Positions 39,532 to 46,600 of a stretch of DNA of 64,000 nucleotides are shown one piece after another. The notes beneath the pieces are model-generated. The model was not told where the DNA came from. It searched no databases and was given only the letters and a program-made list of their open reading frames with translations. The position numbers and the translations under genes are program-made. Location: NCBI RefSeq assembly GCF_019331735.1, contig NZ_JAHBBH010000015.1:1-64000 (forward strand), given 5' to 3'. Numbering within the stretch: position 1 is the first letter of the stretch; each line of letters begins with the position of its first letter. The DNA comes from Bifidobacterium miconis. Lineage in GTDB: Bacteria; Actinomycetota; Actinomycetes; Actinomycetales; Bifidobacteriaceae.

Positions 39532-39981
39532 GTGACGACGATCGGACTGGGCCATGACGTGGTCGACGTTGCGGTGTTCGCCGAGCAGCTGGCGGAACCC
39601 GGCTCGCGGATGCGCGCGCTGTTCTCCGTGCGCGAGCTGCGGCAGGCGGTCGAGCGGTCGCGGCTGAAGCACGACGGCGAGCCGGTGCATCTTGCGGCCA
39701 AGTGGGCCGGCAAGGAGGCGGTGCTCAAGGCGTGGTGCGAGGCGATGCCCGCGTTCTCGGCCGCGCGGTCGATGCCGTATACGATCGACGATTTCCCGTG
39801 GTCGAAGATCGAGATCCTCGACGATGCGATCGGCGTGCCGCACGTCGTGCTCGCCGACGACGTCGCGCGCGAGCTGCGACTGTCGCTGTCGGCCGGGGGA
39901 GCGGGCGCGATCCGATGGCACGTGTCGCTGTCGCACGACGGTCCGGTCGCGTCCGCGGTCGCGATGCTGCAGGTCGACTGA
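39532..39981 (+). CDS. acpS: Holo-[acyl-carrier-protein] synthase
   Basis: Transfers 4'-phosphopantetheine from CoA to the carrier-domain serine of the fatty acid synthase. 149 residues, with the AcpS metal and CoA motifs GLGHDVVDVAVF at the N-terminus and FSVRELRQA, then AAKWAGKEAVLKAW. I chose GTG 39532, eight bases after AGGGGAG; ATG 39502 is an alternative adding ten residues. Type I synthases of corynebacteria and bifidobacteria rely on such a separate enzyme, so its place near fas is functional. Confidence 0.92.
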   Translation: MTTIGLGHDVVDVAVFAEQLAEPGSRMRALFSVRELRQAVERSRLKHDGEPVHLAAKWAGKEAVLKAWCEAMPAFSAARSMPYTIDDFPWSKIEILDDAIGVPHVVLADDVARELRLSLSAGGAGAIRWHVSLSHDGPVASAVAMLQVD

Positions 39982-40070
39982 CGTATTCGGTCGCGATCGT
40001 CCGTCGCCGGCCGGTCGGCGGTCACCGACCGGAGCTGGTCGTCGTTCGCGGATCGTGCGTTGCGCCGCGT

Positions 40071-40107
40071 GTCGAACCGGTTTTATGTCGAACCGGTTTG
40101 ATATAAC
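40071..40107 (+). promoter_or_regulatory. Tandem operator and -10 before the amylosucrase-like gene
   Basis: GTCGAACCGGTTT occurs twice, at 40071-40083 and 40087-40099 (16-bp period), each with the palindromic core AACCGGTT typical of LacI-family sites. TATAAC (40102-40107) directly follows and can serve as a -10. The sequence differs from the 17631/18908 operators, so another regulator is expected; it is not in the window. Confidence 0.6.
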
Positions 40108-40170
40108 GAAACCCGTACGTCAAAGGATTGACGAGAAGAAGAGCCCATCGCAGACGAAGGAGTTTCGCAT

Positions 40171-41985
40171 ATGGCACAGGCAACCGCAACCGACGACATC
40201 TTCACCACCCGTCTCGCCCGTCACCGCGACGAACTCGAGCGCCTGTTCATGAGCCTCTACCACAACGAGGAGGCGTTCGGCACGCTGCTCGCGGCCATGG
40301 AAAGCGCCGCCAAGGACCGCCCCGCCGATTTGAAGAAGCTCGACGTCGCCCGAGAGGCCGATCCCGAATGGTACAAGCGCGGCGACATGTTCGGCATGAC
40401 CATGTACACCGACCTGTTCGCCGGCAACCTCAGGAAACTCGCCGACAAGATCCCGTACCTCAAGGAACAGAAGCTCACCTACCTGCACCTCATGCCGCTG
40501 CTGCAGATGCCGCATCCGAACAACGACGGCGGCTACGCGGTCGAGGACTTCGACAACGTCGACCCGTCCATCGGCACCAACGAGGACCTCGCCGCCCTCA
40601 CCAAGAAACTGCGCAAGGCCGGCATCAGCCTGTGCCTCGACTTCGTGATGAACCACACCGCGTCCACCCACCGCTGGGCCAAGGCCGCGCAGGCCGGCGA
40701 CCCGGAGTACCAGGACTACTACTTCTGCTACGACGACCGCACCATCCCCGACCAGTACGACGCCGTCGTGCCGCAGGTCTTCCCCGGCTCCGCGCCCGGC
40801 AACTTCACGTGGAACGAGCAGATGCAAAAGTGGGTCATGACCCAGTTCTACCCGTTCCAGTGGGACCTCAACTACCGCAATCCGAAGGTGCTCGTCGCCA
40901 TGATGTCGAGCGTCATGCACCTCGCCAACCTCGGCGTCGAAGTGTTCCGCATCGACGCCGTGCCCTACATCTGGAAGGAACTCGGCACCAACTGCCGCAA
41001 CCTGCCCACCGTGCACACCATCGTGCGCATCCTGCGCATCATCCTCGAATGCGTGTGCCCGGCCGTCGTGCTCAAGGGCGAGGTCGTCATGGCCCCCAAG
41101 GAGCTCGCCGCGTACTTCGGCACGCCCGAAGCGCCCGAGTGTCACATGCTGTACAACGTGTCGATCATGGTGAACCTGTGGAGCGCGCTCGCCAGCCAGG
41201 ACACGCGCCTGCTCAAGGCGCAGATCGACAAGCTCAACGCCCTGCCCGACAACTGCTGGTTCGTCAACTACCTGCGCTGCCACGACGACATCGGCTGGGG
41301 CCTCGACGAGGACGTGGAGCGGCAGATCGGCATCGACCCGCTCAAGCACAAGGAATTCCTGTACCACTTCTACGAGGGCGCGGTCCCCGGCAGCTGGGCC
41401 ATGGGCGAACTGTACAACTACGACGCGGCCACGTCCGACGCGCGCAGCTGCGGCACCACCGCCAGCCTGTGCGGCATCGAACGCGCGATCATCACGCACG
41501 ACAAGCCGGCCCTCGACAAGGCCGTCGACCGCGACCTGCTCATGCACCGCGCGATGGCGTTCCTGCGCGGCTTCCCGATGCTCAACTGCGGCGACGAAAT
41601 CGCCCAGCTCAACGGCTGGGACTACAAGGAGGACCCGGACCGCATCGAAGACAGCCGCAACCTGCACCGCAGCAAGTTCGACTGGTCCAAGGCCGAACTG
41701 CGCCACGATCCCGGCACGCTGCAGAACCGCCTGTGGGAAGGCATGGCAAGCCTGCGCGAGATGCGCGACGACCCGTGCTTCGCGCCCGACGCGTGGGTGT
41801 CGACGTGGGACACGTTCAATGACGCGGTGCTCGCCGTCGTCCGCCAGATTCCGGGCGAGACGATCGTCGGCCTGTTCAACTTCTCCGGCTACCCGCAGCA
41901 CGCCCACCTCAACGGCTCCCAGTACGTGATGGACGCGCTCGACGCCGACCTCGAACCGTACGAGGCCAAGATCATCCGCCGATGA
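40171..41985 (+). CDS. GH13 amylosucrase-like enzyme
   Basis: Alpha-amylase-family enzyme that by similarity makes alpha-1,4-glucan and fructose from sucrose, 604 residues, cytoplasmic. Order: N-terminal helical part (about 1-80), (beta/alpha)8 barrel, and C-terminal beta domain. Catalytic residues visible: nucleophile Asp in FRIDAVPYIW near 261, acid Glu in LKGEVVMAP near 304, and transition-state Asp in RCHDDIGWG near 371; DFVMNHTA is the first GH13 region. The long helical N-terminus and the YLHLMPLLQMP segment separate it from sucrose phosphorylase (about 500 residues). AAGGAG precedes ATG 40171. It is monocistronic with a tandem operator upstream. Other GH13_4 sucrose hydrolases remain possible. 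Confidence 0.82.
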   Translation: MAQATATDDIFTTRLARHRDELERLFMSLYHNEEAFGTLLAAMESAAKDRPADLKKLDVAREADPEWYKRGDMFGMTMYTDLFAGNLRKLADKIPYLKEQKLTYLHLMPLLQMPHPNNDGGYAVEDFDNVDPSIGTNEDLAALTKKLRKAGISLCLDFVMNHTASTHRWAKAAQAGDPEYQDYYFCYDDRTIPDQYDAVVPQVFPGSAPGNFTWNEQMQKWVMTQFYPFQWDLNYRNPKVLVAMMSSVMHLANLGVEVFRIDAVPYIWKELGTNCRNLPTVHTIVRILRIILECVCPAVVLKGEVVMAPKELAAYFGTPEAPECHMLYNVSIMVNLWSALASQDTRLLKAQIDKLNALPDNCWFVNYLRCHDDIGWGLDEDVERQIGIDPLKHKEFLYHFYEGAVPGSWAMGELYNYDAATSDARSCGTTASLCGIERAIITHDKPALDKAVDRDLLMHRAMAFLRGFPMLNCGDEIAQLNGWDYKEDPDRIEDSRNLHRSKFDWSKAELRHDPGTLQNRLWEGMASLREMRDDPCFAPDAWVSTWDTFNDAVLAVVRQIPGETIVGLFNFSGYPQHAHLNGSQYVMDALDADLEPYEAKIIRR

Positions 41986-42335
41986 CGTCGCGGAGCCGCT
42001 CCTGCTCCGTGCTTCCCTGAAATGGACGCGTCGCCCGCATCGTGCGCGGGCGGCGCGTTTTTCGTGGCGCGTGGTGCTGCTGTTCGTTGATATCGATATC
42101 GCGCTATCGCGCGATGTTGTGCTACCGGTGGCAGCAATGCCGCCGCCCAAGCCAGTATTCAACGCATCACGATGCTGGCGGAGCCTCGCCCCCCCCCACG
42201 TGGCCGCAAATCATGCAAGAAATGGCCAGACGCGTGGAGGTCAATCCAGAAAACCCGCATGGTTCTCCCCTATGGAAGTGGAACAATGAAACGTCCCGGC
42301 GCTCGCCAATGAGCATCGGGGGCCTTCTGCCTATC
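41986..42335. other. Gene-poor gap with truncated repeat and C9 tract
   Basis: No credible gene. GCTGGCGGAGCCTCG at 42175-42189 matches the start of the palindromic element found before and within fas, but it breaks off into a run of nine C (42189-42197), so it is a truncated copy. Short palindromes rich in GATATC/CGCG occur near 42090-42115. A possible gene-end hairpin for the upstream gene (CGCCCGCATCGTGCGCGGGCG) starts near 42029. Confidence 0.6.
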
Positions 42336-42363
42336 TTGATATTATGCGCATTATACGTATAGT
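42336..42363 (+). promoter_or_regulatory. hicAB promoter with palindromic operator
   Basis: TTGATA (42336-42341), 16-bp spacer, TATAGT (42358-42363). The perfect palindrome TATACGTATA (42352-42361) overlaps the -10, a good site for autorepression by the antitoxin. The expected transcription start is within a few bases of the hicA ATG at 42371, so the toxin messenger may be leaderless. Confidence 0.65.
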
Positions 42364-42370
42364 ATGGGGT

Positions 42371-42568
42371 ATGAGGTTCAAGGAAATCGAGAAGATACTG
42401 CTGGCGGACGGCTGGACGTCCATCGCTCAGAAGGGCAGCCATCGCCAGTATGTCCACCCGACGAAGCCGGGCAAGGTCACTGTGCCCGACCATCTCGGCG
42501 ACGTGAACCCCTACATCGTCAAATCGATATGGAAACAGGCCGGCATCAACGAAAAGAGGACGAAATGA
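42371..42568 (+). CDS. hicA: HicA toxin, mRNA interferase
   Basis: Small double-stranded-RNA-binding-fold toxin, 65 residues. Family motifs: MRFKEIEKILLADGWTSIAQ, GSHRQYVHP with the catalytic His, and VTVPDHLGDVNPYIVKSIWKQAGI. The stop overlaps the antitoxin start (ATGA), the usual toxin-first order. There is no good ribosome binding site before the ATG, consistent with leaderless translation. It lies between host metabolic genes and a prophage border, so it may be accessory DNA. Confidence 0.93.
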   Translation: MRFKEIEKILLADGWTSIAQKGSHRQYVHPTKPGKVTVPDHLGDVNPYIVKSIWKQAGINEKRTK

Positions 42569-42978
42569 AACTGGTCTACCCGATCATCCTCACCCCGTAC
42601 GAGGACCACAGCGGCGGCTACGTCGTCACCGCGCCCGACATGCCCGGCCTCGTCACCGGCGGAGACAATCTCGCCGAAGCGCTGGACATGGCGCGCGACG
42701 CCGCCAGCGGCTGGGTGCTCACCGAACTCGAGGACGGTCGCGACGTTCCGCACGCCAGCAACATCGCGGACGTGACGCCCGACGAGCCGAACGGCATCGT
42801 CAGCCTCATTTCCCTGGACATGGACGCGTACGCCGAGAAATACGGCAAGAAGGCGGTGCGCAAGAACGTGACCATTCCCGCATGGCTCGACACGTTCGGC
42901 GAGCGCCACAACATCAACTATTCGCAGGTGCTGCGCGAGGGGCTTGAGAGCCGGTATCGTGCTCTGCAGGATGCGTGA
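42565..42978 (+). CDS. hicB: HicB antitoxin
   Basis: Antitoxin that binds HicA and represses the promoter, 137 residues. N-terminal partial RNase H-like domain (LVYPIILTPYEDHSGGYVVTAPDMPGLVTGGD) and C-terminal DNA-binding segment of ribbon-helix-helix type (VRKNVTIPAWLDTFGERHNINYSQVLREGLE). Start overlaps the hicA stop and AGAGGA lies upstream in hicA, so it is translationally coupled but also separately started, which favours antitoxin excess. Confidence 0.93.
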   Translation: MKLVYPIILTPYEDHSGGYVVTAPDMPGLVTGGDNLAEALDMARDAASGWVLTELEDGRDVPHASNIADVTPDEPNGIVSLISLDMDAYAEKYGKKAVRKNVTIPAWLDTFGERHNINYSQVLREGLESRYRALQDA

Positions 42979-42990
42979 GGAGGGCTTGCG

Positions 42991-43173
42991 ATGGGTTTTT
43001 CGTTCAGAAAGAGCAAGTCGTTGGGCAAGGGTCTGCGGCTGAACCTCGGCAAGAAGGGCGTTTCGGTGAGCGTCAAGGTCGGCAATACGACGTTCAGTTC
43101 CACGGGGCGTGTGACCACGAGGATCGCGCCCGGAATCTCCTATTCGACCAGCCTCAAGAGGAAACGGAAGTAG
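42991..43173 (+). CDS. DUF4236 family small protein
   Basis: A 60-residue basic protein, MGFSFRKSKSLGKGLRLNLGKKG, with GISYSTSLKRKRK at the end. It matches the short DUF4236 domain (function unknown), often found near mobile or accessory genes. AGGAGGGCTTGCG gives a fair ribosome binding site. It is 12 bp after hicB and may be co-transcribed. Confidence 0.78.
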   Translation: MGFSFRKSKSLGKGLRLNLGKKGVSVSVKVGNTTFSSTGRVTTRIAPGISYSTSLKRKRK

Positions 43174-43205
43174 TCGACGGCCGGGCGCGGTTCACGTCCC
43201 GGCCG

Positions 43206-43472
43206 TCAGGCCTTGTTGCCGTTGATGATGGCGAGCGCCGCCTGTGCGTCCGGTTTGTTGCGGAGACGGATGGTGATGTTGGGCTTGAGTCCGCTGCGGT
43301 AGAGGCGGATGGTTTTGCCGGTGGCTTGGACGCCGGTGATGTCGTTGTAGTAGATGATGTCGGTTCGTGTGATCCTGCCGAAGAGGCCGTGTCGGTCGAT
43401 TTCGATGCGGTTGCGATAGAGACGGAAATTGCCGGCGTCGAAGAGAACCTCAGGGGTGGTGGGTGTGGCCAT
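43206..43472 (-). CDS. Small PH-like domain protein
   Basis: An 88-residue protein, MATPTTPEVLFDAG, with a beta-rich pattern resembling short bacterial pleckstrin-homology-like domains (FRLYRNRIEIDRHGLFGR, IIYYNDITGVQ, IRLRNKPDAQAALAIING). No signal peptide or membrane helix. AAGGAG eight bases before ATG 43472 fixes the start. It is convergent with the DUF4236 gene. The role is unknown; similar proteins are annotated as DUF4429/bPH-like. Confidence 0.65.
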   Translation of the reverse strand: MATPTTPEVLFDAGNFRLYRNRIEIDRHGLFGRITRTDIIYYNDITGVQATGKTIRLYRSGLKPNITIRLRNKPDAQAALAIINGNKA

Positions 43473-43691
43473 CGTTGGTCTCCTTTGGATGAGTTGGTGT
43501 TGATTGTATATGCTGATGGCCTGTCGTGCTTGTTGGGCGGGGTGCGAGTCGTTTTTTGGGTGTTTATGACACGCGCGGATAAGACCCACGTTTTGTCTAT
43601 TAACCCATGGATTTCATTTTGTATCGTGGCTGAGATCGCCCTATCGTGTCGGAACACTCCGAATCGTGCCGTGAGCCGAGACCTGACGTGA

Positions 43692-43740
43692 AAAAGCAGA
43701 AGAGGCCGGAAACCCTTGGAATCATTGGGTTTCCGGCCTC
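43692..43740 (-). terminator. Rho-independent terminator on the host side of the tRNA-Gly fragment
   Basis: Perfect 14-bp stem GAGGCCGGAAACCC with GGGTTTCCGGCCTC (43702-43715 and 43727-43740); on the minus strand it is followed by a T-rich run (TTCTGCTTTTT). Its place 10 bp after the tRNA-Gly 3' end fits the original terminator of the host tRNA gene. Confidence 0.88.
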
Positions 43741-43749
43741 TCAGCTGGG

Positions 43750-43808
43750 AGCGGATGACGGGAATCGAACCCGCGTAATCAGTTTGGAAGACTGATTACG
43801 CTACTCCC
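43750..43808 (-). pseudogene. tRNA-Gly(TCC) 3' fragment, probable prophage attachment site
   Basis: Reading the minus strand, the anticodon arm (loop CTTCCAA, anticodon TCC), variable region, T-arm (GGGTTCGATTCCC) and 3' acceptor strand CATCCGC with discriminator T are intact. The D-arm is missing and the 5' side (ACGGGAGTAGCG) pairs poorly with the acceptor. This is what remains on the host side after phage integration into a tRNA gene, with phage DNA replacing the 5' part. The intact gene should lie at the other prophage end. Confidence 0.75.
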
Positions 43809-43946
43809 GTAATCCTTACTGCCAGTTGACGTTCACGGCCCAACGATCCGGTTAGGTCACACTATGGTCATGCTAACGTTTTTGTTGCTTTTTGGCGCTG
43901 GATTGGCTCCAGCTACCAGCCATGATACCGGCATTCGCACGCAAGC

Positions 43947-43998
43947 AAAAAAGCCCCGTTCAGCACCGCCGGTCGTGGCCGGCAATGTTGAACGGGGC
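43947..43998 (-). terminator. Late-operon terminator of the prophage
   Basis: GCCCCGTTCA and TGAACGGGGC (43989-43998 with 43953-43962) form a stem around an inner hairpin (GCCGGCC...), followed on the minus strand by TTTTTT (43952-43947). It ends the structural and lysis transcript 24 bp after the holin stop. The bases between this and the tRNA fragment hold no gene I can support. Confidence 0.92.
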
Positions 43999-44021
43999 GC
44001 TTTCTAGGGTGTCGACCGGGT

Positions 44022-44303
44022 TTACTGTCCTGCGATGGTGGCGACGTTGTGGCCGTCGTCTACCTCGGGGATGCCTGCCGTGCTGGTGAGCAGGCTGAGG
44101 ATTGCGGCGAGTCCGGCGGTGCCGGCGATGACGCGCCAGTCGACCGAGCCGATGAGCGTGGTGGTGCCGATGGCGGCGACCGCGCTCTGTGCGGCGGTTT
44201 TGACCGCTCGAATCGCCGCGGCTTTGAACCAGAGGATGAGGTTTTCGGCCTCGCTGCCGTCGATGAGGTCGTCGATATCGGGGCGTCCGTCGTTCTTGAC
44301 CAT
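44022..44303 (-). CDS. Phage holin, r1t-like
   Basis: Small membrane protein (93 residues) that should form lesions releasing the lysin. It has an acidic N-terminus, a first hydrophobic helix (AVKTAAQSAVAAIGTTTLIG), then VDWRVIAGTAGLAAILSLLTSTAG, matching the r1t-type holins of Gram-positive phages. I chose ATG 44303, seven bases from AAGGAG; ATG 44309 is too close to it. Last gene of the late operon, just after the lysin. Confidence 0.8.
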   Translation of the reverse strand: MVKNDGRPDIDDLIDGSEAENLILWFKAAAIRAVKTAAQSAVAAIGTTTLIGSVDWRVIAGTAGLAAILSLLTSTAGIPEVDDGHNVATIAGQ

Positions 44304-44314
44304 GATCATGCTCC

Positions 44315-45208
44315 TTACTCGTCGATGCGGATGCCAAACGCGTCGGGGTTTTCGACCTTGTTCTGGCCGGGCTTGCCGCGCAGCGCGCCCCATTCGACGA
44401 CCTTGGCGCCGGCCTGGCGCAGCACGTTGAGCGTGTCCTTCTGGTCTTCGGGGTCGTGGAATGCGCGCCATGTGCCGGCGAGCACGTTGGCCACGCAGAT
44501 CGCGCCGCTGTACTGGAAGAGAATGTGGGTTGCTTTCATATCGCTGATGACTCCTTCGATGAGACTGGTATTGGTGGTTGGTTTGGTGGTGGTTGTGGTT
44601 TTGCCGCCGGTGGCGTAGGCCTGCCATGCGGCGCGGTCTCCGTAGAACTTGTTGAGGTCGAGGCTGCCGTTCCAGCCGTCGAGCTTGCCGCTGCTCGTGT
44701 ACTGGCGCATGGCGCACTGGTAGGCGCCTTCGTTCCATGGGGTCGACTGGTAGCCGGTGGTCTCATAGTTCGGATACTGGGCGATCCACAGACCGCAGTT
44801 TTTCCTCACATCATCGGGTATCTGACTGATCGCGGACGACTGCACGTAGACGAGCGGCCAGACGCCGGTACGTTTGTGGACTCGCTCCACCCATGCTCGC
44901 ACCCATGTGCCGTCACCCCACGCCGTGTTGTCCCCGGACTCCCAGTCGAGCACGGGGATGGCTTTGCCTCGCCACGGATTGAACGTCGCGAGGAAATGAT
45001 TGGCCTCCGTCGTGGCGGTGCCGCCGCGAGCGTAATGGTACGCGCCGAGTAGCTTGCCGGCCCTTGCCGCGCCGTTGATTTGTGCGTTCCATGTCGGGCT
45101 CACGTAGCCGGTGCCCTCGGTCGCTTTGACGATGACGAAATCACACGGCACTTTGGCGAGATCGATGCCGGCCTGCCAGCTGGCGATGTCGATGCCGTTC
45201 AACGCCAT
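44315..45208 (-). CDS. Endolysin, GH25 muramidase
   Basis: Cleaves the N-acetylmuramic acid to N-acetylglucosamine bond of peptidoglycan to release phage, 297 residues. The GH25 domain (residues 1-195) shows GIDIASWQ with the active-site Asp, FVIVKATEGTGY, and the DWE motif VLDWESGD. A Thr-rich linker (TTTTTKPTTNTS) then joins a ~75-residue C-terminal domain (GVISDMKATHILFQY to IRIDE) of unknown fold, probably for wall binding. No signal peptide, so holin-dependent export. AAGGAG lies six bases before ATG 45208. A terminator-like hairpin separates it from the upstream gene. Confidence 0.93.
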   Translation of the reverse strand: MALNGIDIASWQAGIDLAKVPCDFVIVKATEGTGYVSPTWNAQINGAARAGKLLGAYHYARGGTATTEANHFLATFNPWRGKAIPVLDWESGDNTAWGDGTWVRAWVERVHKRTGVWPLVYVQSSAISQIPDDVRKNCGLWIAQYPNYETTGYQSTPWNEGAYQCAMRQYTSSGKLDGWNGSLDLNKFYGDRAAWQAYATGGKTTTTTKPTTNTSLIEGVISDMKATHILFQYSGAICVANVLAGTWRAFHDPEDQKDTLNVLRQAGAKVVEWGALRGKPGQNKVENPDAFGIRIDE

Positions 45209-45241
45209 AGGTGCTCCTTTCCGCCCGGTTTCGGGCATGAG

Positions 45242-45275
45242 AAAAGCCCGGAGGCGAGGTTGCCTTCGGGCTTTA
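45242..45275 (-). terminator. Hairpin with T-run before the lysin gene
   Basis: On the minus strand, AAGCCCGAAGGC and GCCTCCGGGCTT form a stem with one mismatch and six-base loop, followed by TTTTCTC. It lies between the small membrane protein and lysin genes and may attenuate or separately set lysis-gene expression. Confidence 0.7.
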
Positions 45276-45288
45276 GGGTTTGGTTGTG

Positions 45289-45606
45289 TTATTGGGGGTC
45301 GGGTTTGATGTGCGCGTCCCTGATGTCCTCGATCATGGCGGTGCCGAGCCCGTTGCCGCCCAGATCGTGGTAGGCCGAGTAGATCTGTTCCGCGCGTTCC
45401 TTGATGTGGATGGGGCACACGTGCCCGTCCTCGACCTGCTGGTCGTTGATTTCCTCCAATCGAAGGAACAGGATCAGGCGCATCGCCCGTTCCAGCGCGC
45501 TGGGCTTCTCGAACCGGCGCAGGATCCACGCGGTGAACGTGCCGGTGGCCCCCGACCCGATCACGGCGGTCAGGACCACCGCCCACACGGGAATCGTCTC
45601 TGTCAA
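45289..45606 (-). CDS. Phage single-pass membrane protein, possible second holin
   Basis: A 105-residue protein with one N-terminal hydrophobic helix (VWAVVLTAVIGSGATGTFTAWI), then a basic and alpha-helical cytoplasmic part (RRFEKPSALERAMRLILFLRLEEIND) and HVCPIH and YHDLGGNGLGTAMIEDI. The start is TTG 45606, seven bases from AAGAAGG. The lysis position suggests a holin, antiholin or tail-tip membrane protein. The LGGNG segment recurs in small phage proteins of Gram-positive siphophages in my memory. No enzyme motif is evident. Confidence 0.6.
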   Translation of the reverse strand: MTETIPVWAVVLTAVIGSGATGTFTAWILRRFEKPSALERAMRLILFLRLEEINDQQVEDGHVCPIHIKERAEQIYSAYHDLGGNGLGTAMIEDIRDAHIKPDPQ

Positions 45607-45630
45607 GTCATAGCCTTCTTTCCTTCCTAC

Positions 45631-46077
45631 TTACTGTTTGAACAGGGGGTGGCTGGTTTTGTCGAACCATGTCAGGTTCTGGGATTGGAGCGCTTGCCAG
45701 TCGTTGGCCGTGTAGACGGCGCACTGGTATAGGGTGACCGGGCGGGTTGCTCCGTTGACCCACAGCAGAGCCGTTGACTGGTTGGACGAGTCGATGCGGA
45801 ACTGGTAGGCGATCATGGTGTCCGTGCGCATGAACTGGCGGACATACGCGAGATCGCCACGCCCTATGGACAGTTCCGGGAATGTCTCGTCGACGACCGC
45901 GACGCCCACGTAATCCCCGACCGGAAGACCGCCGGCTTCCAATCCGATCGAATACCGATCGAAAGTGTCTGTCGGGGAGTACGTCCAAACGCCGTTGGCC
46001 TGCGAGCCGGAACACCGCCATGCCGCATGCACGCGCTGGCACGCCGGGTCCAACGACAGATTCTCGATGCGCGTCAT
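45631..46077 (-). CDS. Tail-tip paralogue E (last of array)
   Basis: A 148-residue beta-rich protein. It shares with its upstream neighbours an N-terminal MTRIENLSLDPACQ, a GVWTYS segment near residue 30, and a C-terminal ANDWQALQ followed by PLFKQ. It is the fifth of five related genes between the BppU-like gene and the lysis genes. Position and make-up suggest a receptor-binding or tail-tip protein. No family I can name with confidence. The start is ATG 46077, overlapping an alternative-frame stop of the preceding gene region. Confidence 0.72.
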   Translation of the reverse strand: MTRIENLSLDPACQRVHAAWRCSGSQANGVWTYSPTDTFDRYSIGLEAGGLPVGDYVGVAVVDETFPELSIGRGDLAYVRQFMRTDTMIAYQFRIDSSNQSTALLWVNGATRPVTLYQCAVYTANDWQALQSQNLTWFDKTSHPLFKQ

Positions 46078-46102
46078 GCGACCACCTCCCACAGGGAGGC
46101 AG

Positions 46103-46552
46103 CTACTGCTTGAACAAGGGGTAGTCCCGGTAGTAGGGGATGTCGAGGGCGAGTTTCTGCAGTGCCTGCCAGCCGTCGAGCGTGAACAGGCCGGCACGGC
46201 GCGGAGTGACGGAGACGCCGTCCATCAGCCACAGGCAGATTGGGGACTCGTAGTCGCGGTTGACCTGCGTGACCAGTCGTGTCTCGGTGCGCTCCAGCTC
46301 TTTGATCTTCCGGGTGTCGTTGTCGCCCAACGCGAACCGCAAGCCCATCGAGGGGATCGAGTCCGATTCCAGAACGGCCACGTACGAGCCGACGGTCAGT
46401 AGATTCTGCGGAGCCACGGTGACCGTGCCGTTCCCGCCGGCGTCCGTGTACGTCCACAAGCCGGTGGCTGTGTCCTGTACCGTCTGCAACTGCCACGTGT
46501 AGCCCTTGGTCTTGCCATCCGCCCACGGGCACAGATTCTCGAGGTACGTCAT
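46103..46552 (-). CDS. Tail-tip paralogue D
   Basis: A 149-residue paralogue: MTYLENLCPWADGKT at the start, TGLWTYTDAGGNG near residue 32, and GWQALQKLALDIPYYRDYPLFKQ at the end in two pieces matching genes B and E. The core has alternating hydrophobic strands with no catalytic motif. The preceding gene C ends in a poly-G tract 49 bases before this ATG, so changes in tract length would alter where upstream ribosomes stop relative to this start. Probable tail-tip or receptor-binding component. Confidence 0.72.
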   Translation of the reverse strand: MTYLENLCPWADGKTKGYTWQLQTVQDTATGLWTYTDAGGNGTVTVAPQNLLTVGSYVAVLESDSIPSMGLRFALGDNDTRKIKELERTETRLVTQVNRDYESPICLWLMDGVSVTPRRAGLFTLDGWQALQKLALDIPYYRDYPLFKQ

Positions 46553-46600
46553 GCCGCCAACCCCCAGACTCGAGGGTCAGCAGCAAGAACGATGCGGAAG

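Noticed and set aside
40171..41985. Sucrose phosphorylase
   Set aside because: At 604 residues with a helical N-terminal domain it is too long; the motifs fit the amylosucrase group better.
43750..43808. Functional tRNA-Gly
   Set aside because: No D-arm and a poorly paired acceptor stem; it fits an integration remnant.
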